Below are positions 8,005-16,195 of a DNA stretch of 64,000 nt, piece after piece. The notes under the pieces were generated by a model. The model was not told the origin of the DNA, ran no database searches, and saw nothing but the letters and a program-made list of their open reading frames with translations. Position numbers and translations under genes: made by a program. The number at the start of each line of letters is the position of its first letter. The first letter of the stretch is position 1. The stretch covers positions 620,001-684,000 of the forward strand of contig NZ_SJKA01000003.1 in the NCBI RefSeq assembly GCF_004331435.1, in the 5' to 3' direction. The stretch is from Kribbella sindirgiensis (GTDB lineage Bacteria > Actinomycetota > Actinomycetes > Propionibacteriales > Kribbellaceae).

Positions 8005-8045
8005 CATGCCCTCGGTGGGGCCCATCTCACCGAAAGGGCACCATC

Positions 8046-9014
8046 ATGACCTCGCTTTCCGGCATCACCCCGTCCGGCCGTCTGACGCTGGGCAACCATC
8101 TCGGCGCGCTGCGCCGGTTCACCGACCCGGACGGGTTCTACTTCGTCGCGAACCTGCACGCGATGACGACCCGGCACGATCCCCGAAGACTCGCCACGCT
8201 GACCCGCGAGTTCGCGACGCTGATGCTCGCGGCCGGTGTCCCCGAGGGCACGGTCTTCGTGCAGTCCGACGTCCCCACGCACGCCCAGCTCGCGTACCTG
8301 CTGGAGTGCACGTCGTACGTCGGGGAGCTGTCCCGGATGATCCAGTACAAGGAGAAGGGCAACGGCCGCCCGATGACGCGGGCCTCGCTGTTCACGTATC
8401 CGTGTCTGATGGCCGCGGACATCCTGCTGTACGGCGCGGAACGGGTCCCGGTCGGCGGTGACCAGGACCAGCACGTCGAGCTGGCCCGGGACATCGCGCT
8501 CCGGTTCAACCGCGAGTACGGCGAGACGTTCGTCGTACCGCAGCTCAGCAAGGCGGCGCTGGCGACGCGGGTGAAGGACCTGCAGAACCCGACCGCGAAG
8601 ATGAGCAAGTCCGACGCCGACGACGCGATCGGCACGATCCGGCTGCTGGACCCGCCGGACGTGATCCGCCGGCAGATCATGCGCGCCGTGACGGACTCGG
8701 GTACCGAGGTCCGGCACGACGAGGCGGCCAAGCCGGGGATCACCAACCTGCTGGAGATCCTTGCGGCGTGCACCGACGGTGACCCGGTCGAGCTCGCGAA
8801 GTCCTACGCGTCGTACGGCGCGCTGAAGCAGGACGTCGCGGACGCGGTGCTGGCCGTCATCGAGCCGCTGCAGAAGGAGTACGCGCGCCTCACGACCGAC
8901 CCGGGCGCGATCGAGAACCTGCTCGCGCACGGGCGCGACCGGGCGCTCGAGGCGAGCACTCCGCGACTCCAGGCGGCGACCCGGGCGATGGGTTTGGCAG
9001 GATCTACTCCATGA
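8046..9014 (+). CDS. trpS: tryptophanyl-tRNA synthetase
   Basis: A 322-residue class Ic synthetase that charges tRNA-Trp in the cytosol. The HIGH-like motif is TLGNHLGA (14-21), the KMSKS loop is intact (AKMSKSDAD, about 186-194), and GGDQDQHVELARDIA is the typical core. Two positions near the active site differ from the usual bacterial enzyme: SGITPSG replaces SGIQPSG and NLHAMT replaces DQHAIT. Neighbouring positions affect indolmycin sensitivity in other TrpRS enzymes (recalled), so this may be the attenuated, indolmycin-tolerant type. AAAGGG precedes the start, and the stop overlaps the next gene as ATGA. Confidence 0.95.
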   Translation: MTSLSGITPSGRLTLGNHLGALRRFTDPDGFYFVANLHAMTTRHDPRRLATLTREFATLMLAAGVPEGTVFVQSDVPTHAQLAYLLECTSYVGELSRMIQYKEKGNGRPMTRASLFTYPCLMAADILLYGAERVPVGGDQDQHVELARDIALRFNREYGETFVVPQLSKAALATRVKDLQNPTAKMSKSDADDAIGTIRLLDPPDVIRRQIMRAVTDSGTEVRHDEAAKPGITNLLEILAACTDGDPVELAKSYASYGALKQDVADAVLAVIEPLQKEYARLTTDPGAIENLLAHGRDRALEASTPRLQAATRAMGLAGSTP

Positions 9015-9757
9015 AGATCCGCGCCGCCACGTTCAACATCCGCAACTCCTCCGCGCCCGACGGCGACAACGCCTGGCCGGTCCGGCGGAAGGCGGCGGTG
9101 GCGGCGATCGAACAGCTGGACGCGGACGTGGTCGGGTTGCAGGAAGTGCTGCCCGACCAGCTGGAGTACCTGCGCTGGCGGTTCCCGAAGTACGAGATCG
9201 TCGGCGCCGGCCGGGACGACGGCATGACCGCGGGTGAGCACGCGGCCGTCCTGGTCCGGCCCGGCGACTGGCGGGTCGACCGGCAGGAGACGCGGTGGCT
9301 GTCCGACGACCCGGGGACGCCGGGTTCGATCGGGTGGGACGCCGACCTGACCAGGGTCGCGACCCTGGTCTGGCTGCGGCACCGCAACGGTACGACGATC
9401 GGCGTCGTCAACACGCACTACGACCACGCGGGCGAGGTCGCGCAACTGCAGTCGTCACGGCTGATCGCGCGCTGGGTCTCGGGCTCGATCCCGTGGATCG
9501 TGATGGGCGACCTGAACGCGACGCCGGACTCTCCCCCGGTGAAGACCCTGGTGGATTCCGGTCTGCGGATCGCCGTACCGATCGAGGCCGGCGGCAGCTG
9601 GCACGACTTCACCGGCGCTGTCGACGACGACCGCATCGACCACATCCTCGTCACCTCGACGTGGACCGTGACCGACGCGGCCGTTTCGCACTACCGTCCG
9701 GACGGGCGGGTACCCAGCGACCACTGGCCCGTGGTCGCGACGCTAGATCTTGGCTAG
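9011..9757 (+). CDS. endonuclease/exonuclease/phosphatase-family hydrolase
   Basis: A 248-residue EEP-fold (DNase I-like) enzyme. It has the N-terminal metal-site Asn (ATFNIRN), the acidic motif VVGLQEVLPDQ with the metal-binding Glu, NTHYDHAG, MGDLNATPDSPP with catalytic Asp and Asn, and the terminal RIDHILV and SDHWPVVA motifs. No signal peptide is seen, so it is probably cytoplasmic; substrates in this family range from DNA to phospholipids and inositol phosphates. It starts in an ATGA overlap with trpS and so shares the attenuated transcript. Its 3-prime end overlaps the convergent oxidoreductase gene by 15 bp. Confidence 0.85.
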   Translation: MKIRAATFNIRNSSAPDGDNAWPVRRKAAVAAIEQLDADVVGLQEVLPDQLEYLRWRFPKYEIVGAGRDDGMTAGEHAAVLVRPGDWRVDRQETRWLSDDPGTPGSIGWDADLTRVATLVWLRHRNGTTIGVVNTHYDHAGEVAQLQSSRLIARWVSGSIPWIVMGDLNATPDSPPVKTLVDSGLRIAVPIEAGGSWHDFTGAVDDDRIDHILVTSTWTVTDAAVSHYRPDGRVPSDHWPVVATLDLG

Positions 9758-10645
9758 TACCTCTTCACGCAGCCGCTCGAGCGCGTCGAAGCGGCGGTCG
9801 CCGTCACCCAGGAACGCGTCGGGGACGAGCAGTTCGTCGATGCCCGCCGCTGGGTACTGCGCGACGACGTCGAGGACCTCCTGCGCCGATCCCATGATCA
9901 CGTGCGCACCCCGGCTCTCCAGGCGCTCCTTGCGCTCGATCGCCTCGGTGTCGCCCGGTACGACGACCTCCAGGAACGTCTGCGCGGAACGCCGCACGGA
10001 CTTCGGATCGCGCCCCACCCGCTCGCAGTGCCGCGCGAGCACCTCGCCCTTCTGCGCGGCCAGCTCCGGCCGTCCCCAGTGGTTCCACTCGTCGGCGTAC
10101 TTCGCAACGATGCCGAGAGCAACCTTTTCGCCGGATGCCCCGATCAGGATCGGAAGGTTGGCCGGTTTCGGTTCACAGGGCGCGTCGGTGAGCTGGTAGT
10201 ACTTGCCGTCGAACGTCGTTCGCTCCTGGGTGAGCAGGCCCTTGATCACCTGACAGGCCTCCTCGAAACGCTTGAGGCGCGGGCCGATCGGCGGCAGCTC
10301 GATGCCGTACGCCTCGTGCTCGTTGACCTGCCAGCCGGCGCCGATCCCCAGTACGAACCGGCCGTTGGCCATCTGGTCGATCGTCGCGGCCGCGTTCGCG
10401 ACCACGGCCGGATGCCGGTACGTGTTCCCGAGCACCATCGAGCCGACCCGTACCCGCTCGGTGCGGGCGACGACCCCTGCGAGCAGCGCCAGTACCTCGT
10501 TGACCGGGACGCTCAGGTCGTCCCCGTTCTGCAGGAAATGGTCAGCTATCCATACGCCGTGCCATCCGGTCCGCTCGGCGTACTCAGCACCTTCGAGCAC
10601 GCCCTGCCAGGTCCGGGCCGCCGCCGGCCACAAAGAGAAGTCCAT
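9743..10645 (-). CDS. LLM-class F420-dependent oxidoreductase
   Basis: A 300-residue luciferase-like TIM-barrel protein. It shows WHGVWIADHF, the VRVGSMVLGNTYRHPAVVANAAATIDQMANGRFVLGIGAGW core of the F420 branch and GASGEKVALGIVAKYADEWN. Such enzymes use F420 or F420H2 for hydride transfer to small organic substrates; the substrate is unknown. The gene begins 4 bp after the HxlR regulator in the same direction, so the regulator probably controls it. A PPOX/F420 protein is divergent, making a small redox cluster. Confidence 0.9.
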   Translation of the reverse strand: MDFSLWPAAARTWQGVLEGAEYAERTGWHGVWIADHFLQNGDDLSVPVNEVLALLAGVVARTERVRVGSMVLGNTYRHPAVVANAAATIDQMANGRFVLGIGAGWQVNEHEAYGIELPPIGPRLKRFEEACQVIKGLLTQERTTFDGKYYQLTDAPCEPKPANLPILIGASGEKVALGIVAKYADEWNHWGRPELAAQKGEVLARHCERVGRDPKSVRRSAQTFLEVVVPGDTEAIERKERLESRGAHVIMGSAQEVLDVVAQYPAAGIDELLVPDAFLGDGDRRFDALERLREEVLAKI

Positions 10646-10649
10646 GACG

Positions 10650-11006
10650 TCATACTCCCTCTTGGGCCGCGAGGACTGCGTCTCCGTTCTGCTCTGCCCA
10701 CTCTGTGAGCATGCGGACGGGGACCATCAGGGTGCGGCCGAGGTCGGTCAGGTCGTACTCGACGCGGGGTGGGACGCCGCCGTGGTCGGTCCGCGTGACC
10801 AGGCCGTTCGCCTGCAGCCGGCGCAGTGTCTGGGTGAGGACCTTCTTCGAGATCCCGCCGATCAGTTCGATCAACTCCGAGTGCCTGCGGGCGTGGTCGT
10901 TGAGACCCCACAGGACGACCACGGCCCACTTGTCCGCGATCACCTCGACCGCGAGACGGGCCGGGCAATCGGCCAGGAAGACATCGCCAGGTTCTGCTCC
11001 GTGCAC
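10650..11006 (-). CDS. HxlR-family transcriptional regulator
   Basis: A 118-residue winged-helix protein of the HxlR/DUF24 type: DCPARLAVEVIADKWAVVVLW, then the recognition region ISKKVLTQTLRRLQANGLVTR and the wing VEYDLTDLGRTL. Cys14 sits where redox-sensing HxlR proteins often have a reactive cysteine (inference). The GTG start follows a TACCCT -10 box by 7 nt. It is co-directional with the F420 oxidoreductase gene and divergent from the PPOX gene, so it may control both. Confidence 0.88.
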   Translation of the reverse strand: MHGAEPGDVFLADCPARLAVEVIADKWAVVVLWGLNDHARRHSELIELIGGISKKVLTQTLRRLQANGLVTRTDHGGVPPRVEYDLTDLGRTLMVPVRMLTEWAEQNGDAVLAAQEGV

Positions 11007-11013
11007 AGCGGTC

Positions 11014-11019
11014 AGGGTA
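11014..11019 (-). promoter_or_regulatory. -10 box for leaderless hxlR-type gene
   Basis: TACCCT on the minus strand ends 7 nt before the GTG at 11006. Confidence 0.45.
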
Positions 11020-11043
11020 CCCAGGGGTTCCCACGGCGCTGTC

Positions 11044-11049
11044 TAGCGT
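11044..11049 (+). promoter_or_regulatory. -10 box for leaderless PPOX gene
   Basis: TAGCGT ends 7 nt before the ATG at 11057. It faces the hxlR-type promoter only about 25 bp away. Confidence 0.45.
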
Positions 11050-11056
11050 CTGCTCC

Positions 11057-11485
11057 ATGAACCTTCCCCAGAGCACTCACCGGCTCTTCGACGAGCCCAA
11101 GGACGTCACGCTGATCACCATCGATCCGGACGGGTCACCGCACGCCGCGATGGTGTGGGTCGGGCGGGACGGTGACGACCTGCTGATCGGTGTCGAGGAG
11201 AAGCACCGCAAGACCCGGAACCTGCGCCGCGATCCACGCGTGACGCTGGTACTGCAGGACGACCGGACCAGTCCCCGCGGACTCACGCAGTACCTGGTCG
11301 TGAGAGGTACGGCGAAACTCGAGCGGGATCCTCAGCGGTACAAGGAGTTGATGGACCGGCTGAGCAAGAAGTACCTCGGCCGCGACGAGTTCCCCTTCTG
11401 GAGCGAACAGGTGTCCGCCAACGCCACCGTCGTACGGGTGGTCGCCGATCGGGTGACCGGCGAGGGGCCGTGGGCCGCCAGGTGA
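11057..11485 (+). CDS. PPOX-class F420-dependent flavin/deazaflavin oxidoreductase
   Basis: A 142-residue split beta-barrel protein of the pyridoxamine-phosphate-oxidase-like superfamily. VTLITIDPDGSPHAAMVWVGRDGDDLLI, then EKHRKTRNLRRDPRVTLVLQD and GTAKL, match the TIGR03618-type F420-binding proteins (KxRNLxRDPRV). It probably uses F420H2 to reduce a small molecule. The ATG is preceded by a TAGCGT -10 box with no ribosome site. It ends one base before the convergent PH-domain gene. Confidence 0.88.
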   Translation: MNLPQSTHRLFDEPKDVTLITIDPDGSPHAAMVWVGRDGDDLLIGVEEKHRKTRNLRRDPRVTLVLQDDRTSPRGLTQYLVVRGTAKLERDPQRYKELMDRLSKKYLGRDEFPFWSEQVSANATVVRVVADRVTGEGPWAAR

Positions 11486-11486
11486 C

Positions 11487-12053
11487 TCAGATGACTATGT
11501 GCCAGCGGAGGAGGAAGGCGCCGATCGAGAGGACGACGTAGAGCAGGACGAGCAGGGTACCGATGCCGGGGCGCGGCCGGTGGCGCTGGACCTTGACCTC
11601 GAGCGAGCGCTCGCGCAGGACCTCCATCACCGCGGCGACCTCAGCGGTGCGGTCCTTCGGGATGCCGTTGATCTCGTGCTCGTCCGGGCCGCGGGTCAGT
11701 ACGACGTTGTCGTCACCGACCTCGATCTTGCCGACGTCCTGCCAGGCGAGGCTGCGGATCAGCATGCTGGTGCGAGCCTTCAGGCCGCTCGGGAACAGCT
11801 CGACGCGGTACAGCACGACACCGCCGGCGACGCGGACGACCGACGCTCCGATGATCGTCAGCAGACCGACCGCGAGCATGTCGCGGGCGCCCATCCACAG
11901 CCACGAGTTCAACGCCGGGACGACGGCGAACGGCAGCACGAACAGCGCCCAGGCCCACCACGGCGCCGGGTCCAGTGGCACGCGCCACGGGAGCTGCGGG
12001 ACCTCCTGCTGCTGCGCAGGCGCGGCGACCGGCTCGACCGAACCATTTGTCAT
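11487..12053 (-). CDS. PH-domain membrane protein
   Basis: About 188 residues with hydrophobic segments near residues 30-50, 58-80 and at the C-terminus (LLVLLYVVLSIGAFLL). Between them lies a bacterial PH-like domain (VELFPSGLKARTSMLIRSLAWQDVGKIEVGDDNVVL). Proteins of this type occur beside proC in actinobacteria; their role is unknown. The start is uncertain: the ATG at 12053 has a GGGATGAG sequence upstream, and an alternative ATG is at 12065. Confidence 0.7.
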   Translation of the reverse strand: MTNGSVEPVAAPAQQQEVPQLPWRVPLDPAPWWAWALFVLPFAVVPALNSWLWMGARDMLAVGLLTIIGASVVRVAGGVVLYRVELFPSGLKARTSMLIRSLAWQDVGKIEVGDDNVVLTRGPDEHEINGIPKDRTAEVAAVMEVLRERSLEVKVQRHRPRPGIGTLLVLLYVVLSIGAFLLRWHIVI

Positions 12054-12123
12054 GGGCGGACTCATCCCTCGAACATGGTGGGCAACCTCGGCGCCCACCT
12101 TAACGCCACCCGAGCGAGAGGTG

Positions 12124-12927
12124 TTATTCGGCGGCCAGGTCGCGCGAGCGGTTGCGGGCGGCCTCGATCGCGGACAGGAACGCGGCGCGGACCTTGTGGT
12201 CCTCGAGCTCCCGGACGGCGGCAGCCGTCGTACCGCCCGGGGACGTCACGCGCTCCCGCAGTACGGTCGGGTGTTCGCCGGTCTCGCGCAGCAGCTTCGC
12301 GGACCCGACCACGGTCTGGACGACGAGCTCGGTCGCCGTACCGCGCGGCAGGCCCATGTGGACGCCGGCCTCGATCATCGCCTCGACCACGAAGAACAGG
12401 TACGCCGGACCGGAGCCGGAGATCGCGGTCACCGCGTCCTGCTGCTTCTCCGGCACCCGGATCACGCGCCCGGTCGCGGCGAGCAGGCTCTCGGCCAGCT
12501 CCAGGTGGCTCTCGTCGCAGTGCGCGCCGCGGGAGATCGCCGCCATACCCTCGTCGACCAGGGCGGGAGTGTTCGGCATGACACGGACGACGGCGACACC
12601 TTCAGGCAGCCGCGACTCGACGAAGCTGGTGGTGATACCGGCCGCGAGCGACACCACGGTCTGGGACGCCTGCACCGCCGGGGCGATCTCGGCGAGCAGA
12701 TCCGGCATGTCCTGCGGCTTCACCACCAGGACGAGCGTGTCCGCCTGCTTCGCCGCCTCCACATTGGACACGACGTCGACGCCGTACCGCTCACGCAGCT
12801 CGGTTGCGCGTTCCTCCCGGCGCTCGGTGATCAGGAGGTCCTCCGGTCGCCGTCCGGCCCGAATCAGCCCGGACAGCAACGTCTCCCCCATCACTCCGGC
12901 CCCGAGAACGGCCACCTTTGTACTCAT
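12124..12927 (-). CDS. proC: pyrroline-5-carboxylate reductase
   Basis: A 267-residue enzyme for the last step of proline synthesis, reducing pyrroline-5-carboxylate with NADPH in the cytosol. It has the Rossmann motif VLGAGVMG (7-14), VKPQDMPDLL, RVMPNTPALV, and the C-terminal signature around ISGSGPAYLFF and VTSPGGTTAAAVRELE. Length and motifs are normal. A TAGTCT -10 box ends 6 nt before the ATG at 12927, which supports this start over the GTG two codons upstream. A proline dehydrogenase lies nearby on the same strand, so synthesis and breakdown of proline are encoded close together. Confidence 0.95.
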   Translation of the reverse strand: MSTKVAVLGAGVMGETLLSGLIRAGRRPEDLLITERREERATELRERYGVDVVSNVEAAKQADTLVLVVKPQDMPDLLAEIAPAVQASQTVVSLAAGITTSFVESRLPEGVAVVRVMPNTPALVDEGMAAISRGAHCDESHLELAESLLAATGRVIRVPEKQQDAVTAISGSGPAYLFFVVEAMIEAGVHMGLPRGTATELVVQTVVGSAKLLRETGEHPTVLRERVTSPGGTTAAAVRELEDHKVRAAFLSAIEAARNRSRDLAAE

Positions 12928-12933
12928 GCCCAC

Positions 12934-12939
12934 AGACTA
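12934..12939 (-). promoter_or_regulatory. -10 box for leaderless proC
   Basis: TAGTCT on the minus strand ends 6 nt before the ATG at 12927 and decides that start. Confidence 0.45.
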
Positions 12940-13030
12940 CTGACGAACTGCCCAGATCCCGGTCCCGCTGCCCACCAGCCGGGACATAGGCTCTCCTCTC
13001 CCACTCCTCCGCCCCGAGAAGAGACCGCCC

Positions 13031-13573
13031 ATGCGACTGCTGCGCGCCCTCGCCGTCCCCGCCACCGTTGTCCTGCTGCTGACCTGCGGCCCGAACCAAG
13101 CCACCGCCGCCACCTCACAAGCCACAGGGGCCACCGCCGTCGCGCAGGCCGCCGACACCGACGGCGACACCGACGACGGCGACACCGGAACGCTGACCAA
13201 TCCGACGACGGCCACCGCGGTCGCCCCTGCGGCGATGTCGACGGCCGGCTATTCCTACACGGCGCCCGTCGACCATTGCATCCTCTTCGCCGCCGAGATC
13301 GGTGCCACCTGCCACCAGTGGGTCGGTGACGACCAGTGGGTGATCGACGGCGACGCCAACGGCTGGGCCGCCGTGGTGCACGTACAGACCAACTACGGCA
13401 AGGACCGGTACTGCCAGGCGCTCCCGGCTGCTCAGGGCTGGGGGAAGTGCAACTACGACCACATCGAAGGTAAGTGCGTCCGCTGGCAGATGTACGAGCT
13501 CAAGGACGGCGACACCCGGAACTTCACCCCGTGGAGCGCCTGGTACGGCACGCAGTACGGCTATCCGTGCTGA
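13031..13573 (+). CDS. secreted cysteine-containing protein of unknown function
   Basis: A 180-residue protein not recognised by family. Residues 1-26 are a Sec signal peptide (MRLLRALAVPATVVLLLTCG, cleavage probably after NQATA). A low-complexity Asp/Thr/Ala linker follows (DTDGDTDDGDTGT). The C-terminal half is a compact domain with six cysteines, rich in Trp and Tyr (CILFAAEIGATCHQWVGDD, YCQALPAAQGWGKC, GKCVRW, YGYPC), probably disulphide-bonded outside the cell. GAAGAGA precedes the start, and a TAGGCT -10 candidate lies at 12987-12992. It stops against the convergent proline dehydrogenase gene. Confidence 0.65.
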   Translation: MRLLRALAVPATVVLLLTCGPNQATAATSQATGATAVAQAADTDGDTDDGDTGTLTNPTTATAVAPAAMSTAGYSYTAPVDHCILFAAEIGATCHQWVGDDQWVIDGDANGWAAVVHVQTNYGKDRYCQALPAAQGWGKCNYDHIEGKCVRWQMYELKDGDTRNFTPWSAWYGTQYGYPC

Positions 13574-14503
13574 TCACTTCTTGCTGATCAGGGAGCGGGC
13601 GAAGAACTGCAGGTTGGCGGGCCGCTCGGCGAGGCGTCGTACCAGGTAGCCGTACCAGTCCTCGCCGTACGGGACGTAGACACGGACCGTGTGACCCAGG
13701 CCGGCCAGGCGGAGTTGCTCCTCGGGGCGGATGCCGTACAGCATCTGGTACTCGTAGCTGCCCGGTTTGCGGTTCGCGCGGTCGGCCAGCGCGCCCGCGA
13801 TCGAGATCAGCCGCGGGTCGTGCGACGCGATCATCGGATAGCCCTCGCCGTTCATCAGGACCTTCATCGCGCGGACGTACCCCTTGTCGACCTGCCGTTT
13901 CTCCTGGAACGCGACCGACTCCGGCTCCTTGTACGCGCCCTTGCACAGCCGAACGCGGGAGCCGGCGTACGCGAGGTCGCGGCAGTCGGACTCGGTACGG
14001 CGGAGGTACGCCTGCAGGACCGCTCCGGTCTCGGGGAAGTCCTGGCGCAGCTCGCGCAGGATCGCCAACGTGGAGTCGGTCGTGGTGTGGTCCTCCATGT
14101 CCAGCGTCACCGTCGTACCGGCGTTGCGGGCGGCGAGGCAGATGGTCCGTGCGTTCTCCAGCGCGATCTTCTCGCCGTCGCCCGGGAGTGCCTGACCGAC
14201 GGCGGACAGCTTCACCGAGACCTCGGCGTTCTTCGTCAGGCCGGCGGCGGAGAGCTTCCGCAGCAGGTCCAGGTACGCGTTGGCGGTCGCGGACGCCGCG
14301 TTCTGGTCGGTGACGTTCTCACCGAGGTGGTCGAGGGTGACGTGCAACCCGTTGCTGACCAGCTTCTCGGTGGCCAGCACGGCCTCCGGGGCGGTCTCCC
14401 CCGCGACGAACCGCGCGACGATGCCGCTGGACACCGGCAGTGACGACACGGCCTTCTTCATCTGGGGGCTGCGGGACATGCCCAGCAGGATTCGCCGAAG
14501 CAC
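13574..14503 (-). CDS. proline dehydrogenase (monofunctional)
   Basis: A 309-residue FAD enzyme that oxidises proline to pyrroline-5-carboxylate. The barrel motifs are present: VTLDHLGENV, SVKLSAVG, VTLDMEDHTTTDSTL, GAVLQAYLRRTESD, RVRLCKGAYKEP, MIASHDPRLI and YEYQMLYGIRPEEQ. It is the monofunctional type, with no P5C dehydrogenase domain. The GTG at 14503 is chosen because GAGGAGGA lies at ideal distance and the product (VLRRILLGMSR) matches the usual family start. The partner dehydrogenase is not in the window. The DUF695 gene is divergent. Confidence 0.9.
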   Translation of the reverse strand: MLRRILLGMSRSPQMKKAVSSLPVSSGIVARFVAGETAPEAVLATEKLVSNGLHVTLDHLGENVTDQNAASATANAYLDLLRKLSAAGLTKNAEVSVKLSAVGQALPGDGEKIALENARTICLAARNAGTTVTLDMEDHTTTDSTLAILRELRQDFPETGAVLQAYLRRTESDCRDLAYAGSRVRLCKGAYKEPESVAFQEKRQVDKGYVRAMKVLMNGEGYPMIASHDPRLISIAGALADRANRKPGSYEYQMLYGIRPEEQLRLAGLGHTVRVYVPYGEDWYGYLVRRLAERPANLQFFARSLISKK

Positions 14504-14579
14504 TCGAAGTTCCTCCTCGTCAACCCGCCCGTTCGCGGTGCTGTCCATGGTCGCACCCCTGTTGGGAGAGGATGCGGCC

Positions 14580-15614
14580 ATGCCCATCTTCAAGCGTCGC
14601 CGCCGGAACGCCGTGGAGGCCGACCCGATCGGCGCGTTCTGGTCCTGGTGGTCCGGCTCCGGCGCGGCGAGTGTCGCCGACGCCGTAGCCCGCCGGCAGC
14701 CGACCGACGCGAACGCGGACCTGAGCGAGCGGGTCGCCCGCATCCACCCCGACCTGGAGTGGGAGCTCGGCCCCGGGCTGCACGCCCAGCACGTGCTGAT
14801 CGTCACAGCCGCCGGCAACCCCGAGCAGCGCGCGGTCGCCCGCCGCTGGCTGCGGGCCGCGCCGCCGTCCGACCAGACCTGGGAGTACGCCGACCTGCGC
14901 CGGCCCGGGCCCGCGGTAACACTCCAGTTCGAGGGACTCCCGCCGGTCGCGGTCGACGAGTCGGTGGTGTCGATCGAGCCGGATTCGGCGTCGGTGCACG
15001 TCGGCGTACACCATCCGGTCTTCTCGTCGATGTCGGTGGACGTGCAGCGGCGGGTGACGTTCCTGATCCTCGACCTGGTGCTCGGCGAGGAGATGGTGGA
15101 GACGTGGGTCGGTGCGATCGACACGCTGGACGCAGCGCCCGTCGACGCCGTACCGGTGATGGAACTGCTGCCCGCGGTGGCTGGGTTCGCTGCCGAGCAC
15201 ACGCTCGAGGACGGCAGTCCGGCGTGGAAGATGCTGGAGGGCACCCGCGACGGGCAGCGGGTGATCGCGACCGCTGAGTACCCGCTGCGCTCGATCCGGC
15301 GGCCGCACCTCGACACGCATGTCGCCGTCGCGATCCACTATCCGTTGGTGCGCGAGGACGGTCTTCCCGAGTCCGAGATGCTCGACGAGCTCCGGGCGTT
15401 CGAGGACCACCTCACCGACCGCCTGGGCGGCTCCGGCAACCTCCTGGCCCACGAGACCTCCGCCGGCACCCGCATCCTGCACTTCTACATCGACGGCACC
15501 ACCCCCGCCGACGCCCAACTACAAGCCGCCACCACCGGCTGGCCCCACGGCAAAGTAACCCTCACCACCACCCCCGACCCCGCCTGGCACAACGTCGCCC
15601 ACCTCTCGGGCTAG
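14580..15614 (+). CDS. DUF695-domain protein
   Basis: A 344-residue cytosolic protein with no signal peptide. The N-terminal part has many acidic and Trp residues (IGAFWSWWSGSGAASVADAV). The C-terminal third (from about residue 235: EYPLRSIRRPHLDTHVAVAI, then LLAHETSAGTRILHFYID) resembles the DUF695 module. Function unknown. GGGAGAGG precedes the ATG at 14580 well, which rules out a much longer frame running back over the proline dehydrogenase gene. Confidence 0.75.
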   Translation: MPIFKRRRRNAVEADPIGAFWSWWSGSGAASVADAVARRQPTDANADLSERVARIHPDLEWELGPGLHAQHVLIVTAAGNPEQRAVARRWLRAAPPSDQTWEYADLRRPGPAVTLQFEGLPPVAVDESVVSIEPDSASVHVGVHHPVFSSMSVDVQRRVTFLILDLVLGEEMVETWVGAIDTLDAAPVDAVPVMELLPAVAGFAAEHTLEDGSPAWKMLEGTRDGQRVIATAEYPLRSIRRPHLDTHVAVAIHYPLVREDGLPESEMLDELRAFEDHLTDRLGGSGNLLAHETSAGTRILHFYIDGTTPADAQLQAATTGWPHGKVTLTTTPDPAWHNVAHLSG

Positions 15615-15677
15615 GAGGGTGCAACCTGGAGTCTCGGGCTTTCCGTCTTGAGGGGGAGATGGAGAGTGGAGGCCGGG

Positions 15678-16184
15678 ATGGTGGCGCGGGACCGGGAGTT
15701 CGTCGAGTTCGTCGAAGGGGCGGGGGCTGCTCTGCGACGGACGGCGTTTCTGGTGTCGGGGGATCGGCACCGGGCGGACGACGTCGTCCAGGACGCGCTG
15801 TACAAGCTGTACCTGGCCTGGCCGAAGGTGCGGCGGGTGAGCAACCCGTTCGCTTACGCGCGCCGGATGGTGGTGAACGCGGCGTACGACGGGAAACGGC
15901 GGCCGTGGCGGCGGGAGGTGGCGATCGCCGACGTACCGGACCAGGTCGGGTACGACGACTTCGCGGCGGGGCATGCCGAGCGGGACGAGGTGCTGGCGGC
16001 ACTGCAGTCGCTCGGGCCGCGGCAACGGGCGTGCGTCGTACTGCGGTACTACGAGGACCTGTCCGTCGAGCAGACCGCGGAGATCCTCGGCTGTTCCACG
16101 GGCACCGTGAAGAGTCAGGCGGCACGTGGTCTCGACACTCTCCGACGAGCCATTGACCAGCGGCGGGCGAGCCGGGCGCTGTGA
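15678..16184 (+). CDS. SigE-family ECF RNA polymerase sigma factor
   Basis: A 168-residue sigma factor with region 2 (FVEFVEGAGAALRRTAFLVSGDRHRADDVVQDALYKLYLAW) and region 4 (LGPRQRACVVLRYYEDLSVEQTAEILGCSTGTVKSQAARGL). This is the actinobacterial SigE family, which recruits RNA polymerase to stress or envelope promoters. The start at 15678 has GGAGG at good spacing. The stop touches the ribosome site of the following membrane-protein gene, so the pair is an operon. The same two-gene layout recurs at 44217-45850. Confidence 0.9.
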   Translation: MVARDREFVEFVEGAGAALRRTAFLVSGDRHRADDVVQDALYKLYLAWPKVRRVSNPFAYARRMVVNAAYDGKRRPWRREVAIADVPDQVGYDDFAAGHAERDEVLAALQSLGPRQRACVVLRYYEDLSVEQTAEILGCSTGTVKSQAARGLDTLRRAIDQRRASRAL

Positions 16185-16195
16185 AGGAGAACGAG

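Noticed and set aside
13574..15316. A 580-codon frame that would give an extended proline dehydrogenase
   Set aside because: The N-terminal half is Ser/Arg-rich shadow of the DUF695 gene. The GTG at 14503 with GAGGAGGA gives the normal family length.
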